Assembly: GCA_037176845.1 (NCBI GenBank)
Contig: JAYKXP010000028.1
Location: 62,001 to 126,000, forward strand
From: Paramarasmius palmivorus
Taxonomy: Eukaryota; Basidiomycota; Agaricomycetes; Agaricales; Marasmiaceae
Length of the DNA: 64,000 nucleotides
Direction of reading: 5' to 3'
Under the pieces are notes generated by a model that was not told where the DNA came from, ran no database searches, and saw only the letters and a list, made by a program, of their open reading frames with translations. Positions 61,591 to 64,000 of this stretch are shown here, in pieces. How positions within the stretch are numbered: position 1 is the first letter of the stretch; every line of letters starts with the position of its first letter. The position numbers were made by a program, and so were the translations under genes.

Positions 61591-64000
61591 TCATGGCGGA
61601 TCTCTCCTCCTCGAATACTCTGATGGTGTATGCGATTTTCTCTGCACTTCACGGAGCTCTTGCCAAATAGAGCTCCGTCCCTCTGTTCCAGCAACAGAGC
61701 TGGGTGGAGGAGGCACTCGGGTTGGACTTCGGTTCCGCGCATACCATGGAATAGGATCAGTAGACTGGATGGAACGTGCAGGGCTGGGTTCCCTTGTTCG
61801 TGGGTTTGAAAGTTGTGTGCGTGCGGGACTTGGATCCGTTCGCGCTTTGGATGGGTATAATAACCCTGTCCTCGCGGACAAAGGTCTGGAATACCGGACA
61901 GGCGGTTCACTGGGCCCAGCGACCTCTGAATCTTCTGACTCCGACTCCTCGACACGAAGAGCTCTTCTTGGGAAAAGACTTCTTGCTGTGGTGGAAACAG
62001 AAGCTGTGGTAGAGGGGAAGGGGCGTGTGGCGATGGGTCGGCTGACTGTAGGTTTGGCGCTAGCAACAGGGAAGTAACGAGCCCGCCTGTAAAATTGTGT
62101 TACTTATAGCGACAAACATCAGTGATATTGGAACGTACGCGACTGCCTTCAACGATAACTTAGTCCTGTGCTTCTGCACCCATTTCTCAAAGCATTTCCC
62201 TGTTATATATGATGAGTAGAGGAAAGCACCACTTCGACCAGCACGCACTGAGGACAGATAGTTTGTCATGTTCTCTTGCCTTTCTAGCTTGCAAAGCACG
62301 CGGGAGTTGGTCTACCCATATCTTCCAATACGTTGCCTTCACATGTGACGCATGGAATTTGATAGCTGGTAGAGACTGCGGGGACTGTAAGAAAGAGAAT
62401 AGGCAGAGCCAAGAGACCGACCTTAGTCTTTGCCTGCCAAGTAATGAAGGCACGATACTTGAGCCTCGCGGCGTTTGAAATGATGAGTTCATATTCCTAG
62501 ATCTTATCAGCGGTTCTTTCTCCACAACATCCGAGGGCAAACTCACAAGAGGTTGTAGCCTGGCGGCTTTGTAACGCTCTCGCCATGTGTCCCAGAACAA
62601 GGTTAGTGTGGCTATCCGCCGCTCTTCCTCTTTTTCTTGCAATGCAAGTCGCCTATGACGGGCAGCACGAGCAGCAGCTAGCCAGCGGTAGAAAATGCGC
62701 TTGAACTTTTCTAATGAGAGATATAAGCACCAAGTCAATATGTCTAGGGGAACAACAAACCTTCCCGCTTGATATCTTGATAACTTTGCATGAGGCTCAG
62801 CTCCTCCTCATGGCGAGCGTATACGCGCTTCCATTTATTGAAGGCCGTACTAATTTTGACAGTTAGCTCGACCACTTCATGATGCCAAGACTCGACGTAC
62901 ATCAGAAGTGCCTCCCTCGAGCGCCGATTTACTTCCTGTGCAACCCTTAACTCTCTATCTTTGATCTCGACGACACGAAGCGTCCAGTGTTGGAGGGTAT
63001 CACTAAGGATCCTCTGTACAACAACGTGAGGAATTCATGTCTACCGTGAATGACTGTTTATAGCTTACCTTTCGCACGCGGTCTTGGATAATTTGTTCAG
63101 CCTCTCGCAATAGTCTCTGCTTCTTGGCTCGGTTTGACCACACTGTTAAGGTTTCATTAGCACTCAGTATGTTCCACCAAAACATCTTGACTGACACTCG
63201 AAATACGCGCGTAGCTTGTTTCGTTCTAGTTGTTGAAGCTTCGAGAGTCGTACTTTTTCTTGGTGTTTTTCCTTCATGATAGTCCAGTACCGGCGAACAA
63301 TGAAGTAACGCTCCACAAGTCGAGCCTTCTTCTGCATCTTGAGTAGTTTGAACAACCGGAGTCTCCACTCCAAGATCGTCCGCTGCATCAGTTGGCTGGT
63401 GTAGAACTGGGTAGCAAAAATCTGGGCGTTGATATGACTAGCGTGAACCTCGCGCCATCTTTGCATTGCCAGCTTGGTCGTAGAATTGTTGAGACGTTGA
63501 GAGAAGCGTAATGCAATATCTACATCAAATGTTAATGATGAAGGAGCGTTGACGACAGGGATGAGCTAGTACCTTCGAGACGACGTTGAGAACGGAGTCG
63601 CATTTTCCAAATTGCCAGGGCATTTCTGACCAATCTGAAAGCTTTGACCTTTTCTAATAATTTGCCTCTCTCGTGAGCCTTCCACACCCTCATCACTGCT
63701 CGTAATAAAATATCATCTTGACGTGCGATGTGTTTGTTAGCACGGTGTTCGAGACTCTGTGGCACTTGGTGAATCAATGGCAGGAGGAGCTCACGACCTG
63801 AAGACTCACCGTTATCCGATCACGCGCAGCCTTCCATGATCTCAGTACTCTTTTGGCTAGATTGAGATGGTAAAAGGAATCAGCGGTGCGTATATCATTC
63901 CTAAAGTACTTGTTGTGAGCAACTCTCAAATGTTGAACGTAGTACTCACCAATGCTTTTTCCAGACGGTGAGTGCTTCCCCCTTGATCCGCAATGCAACA
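61591..64000 (-). CDS. SFI1: SFI1-like centrin-binding protein, 5' end outside the window
   Basis: Sfi1 forms the filament that binds centrin along the spindle-pole body half-bridge. This is the C-terminal part of the gene. The exons at 62187-63998 encode tandem helices with the Sfi1 pattern of Trp-Lys/Arg spacing: LRSWKAARDRI, LLRAVMRVWKAHERGK, ALAIWKMRLRSQRRL, TILEWRLRLFKLLKMQKKAR, KFKRIFYRWLAAARAARHRR, LTLFWDTWRERYKAARLQ, LSACWSKWCF. A Ser/Pro-rich C-terminus follows (RARYFPVASAKPTVSRPIAT, TRVPPPPSSVAGTEGRSS) and ends YSRRRDPP. Repeat spacing of about 33 residues fits the family. It is convergent with the PIG-Y-like gene. The upstream exons are beyond 64000. Confidence 0.85.

Overview
The window is nuclear DNA of a filamentous basidiomycete, most likely an Agaricomycete. 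Protein-coding genes are densely packed on both strands. Almost every gene is cut by many short GT-AG introns of about 47 to 65 nt, and the families are typically fungal: Zn2Cys6 regulator, SHR3-type permease chaperone, Sec66, CE1 esterase with a fungal CBM1, and basidiomycete-type amino-acid permease. I see no prokaryotic operon, CRISPR array, rRNA, tRNA or complete transposon.

Layout, left to right. 1-4251 (+) is a USP7/Ubp15-type deubiquitinase, open at the window edge. It is followed by SEC66 (-), mitochondrial citrate synthase (+), an unrecognised protein with a Pro/Gly/Gln-rich tail (-), the PP2A B56 subunit (+) and an SSA-type HSP70 with a heat-shock promoter (+). Two tandem secreted PhoD-like phosphatases (-) occupy 15.2-22.0 kb. 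Next come a Zn2Cys6 regulator (+), a TBC1D5-like RabGAP (+), succinate dehydrogenase flavoprotein (+), SPF45 (-) and ARPC5 (+) sharing a 60-bp divergent promoter, a small hydrophilic protein (-) and a mitochondrial RsfS-like protein (-).

36.7-44.7 kb is the most interesting block. Two minus-strand paralogues (342 and 394 aa by my splicing) join the ubiquitin-like (HUBL) segment of USP7 to a C-terminal C3HC4 RING finger. An amino-acid permease (+) lies between them, and an SHR3-like permease chaperone (+) diverges from the second copy. The likely parent, the USP7-type gene, is in the same window, and the copies keep its intron positions. A substrate-docking module of a deubiquitinase therefore appears to have been recruited into a predicted ubiquitin ligase.

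The right part holds a LETM1/Mdm38-type protein (-), ALKBH1 (+), a secreted FAH-family protein (-), ribosomal protein eS21 (+), a GYP7-like RabGAP (+), aprataxin (+, with a GC-AG intron), a Gfo/Idh/MocA oxidoreductase (-), a small coiled-coil protein (-), a CE1 esterase with CBM1 (-), a PIG-Y/Eri1-like small membrane protein (+) and the C-terminal part of an SFI1-like centrin-binding protein (-) that runs off the right edge. Themes are ubiquitin signalling (three genes), mitochondrial energy metabolism (citrate synthase, SDHA, LETM1, RsfS), Rab traffic (two TBC proteins), and secreted nutrient-acquisition enzymes. Splice models were made by eye; exon ends named in the text are those that restore reading frame and conserved motifs.
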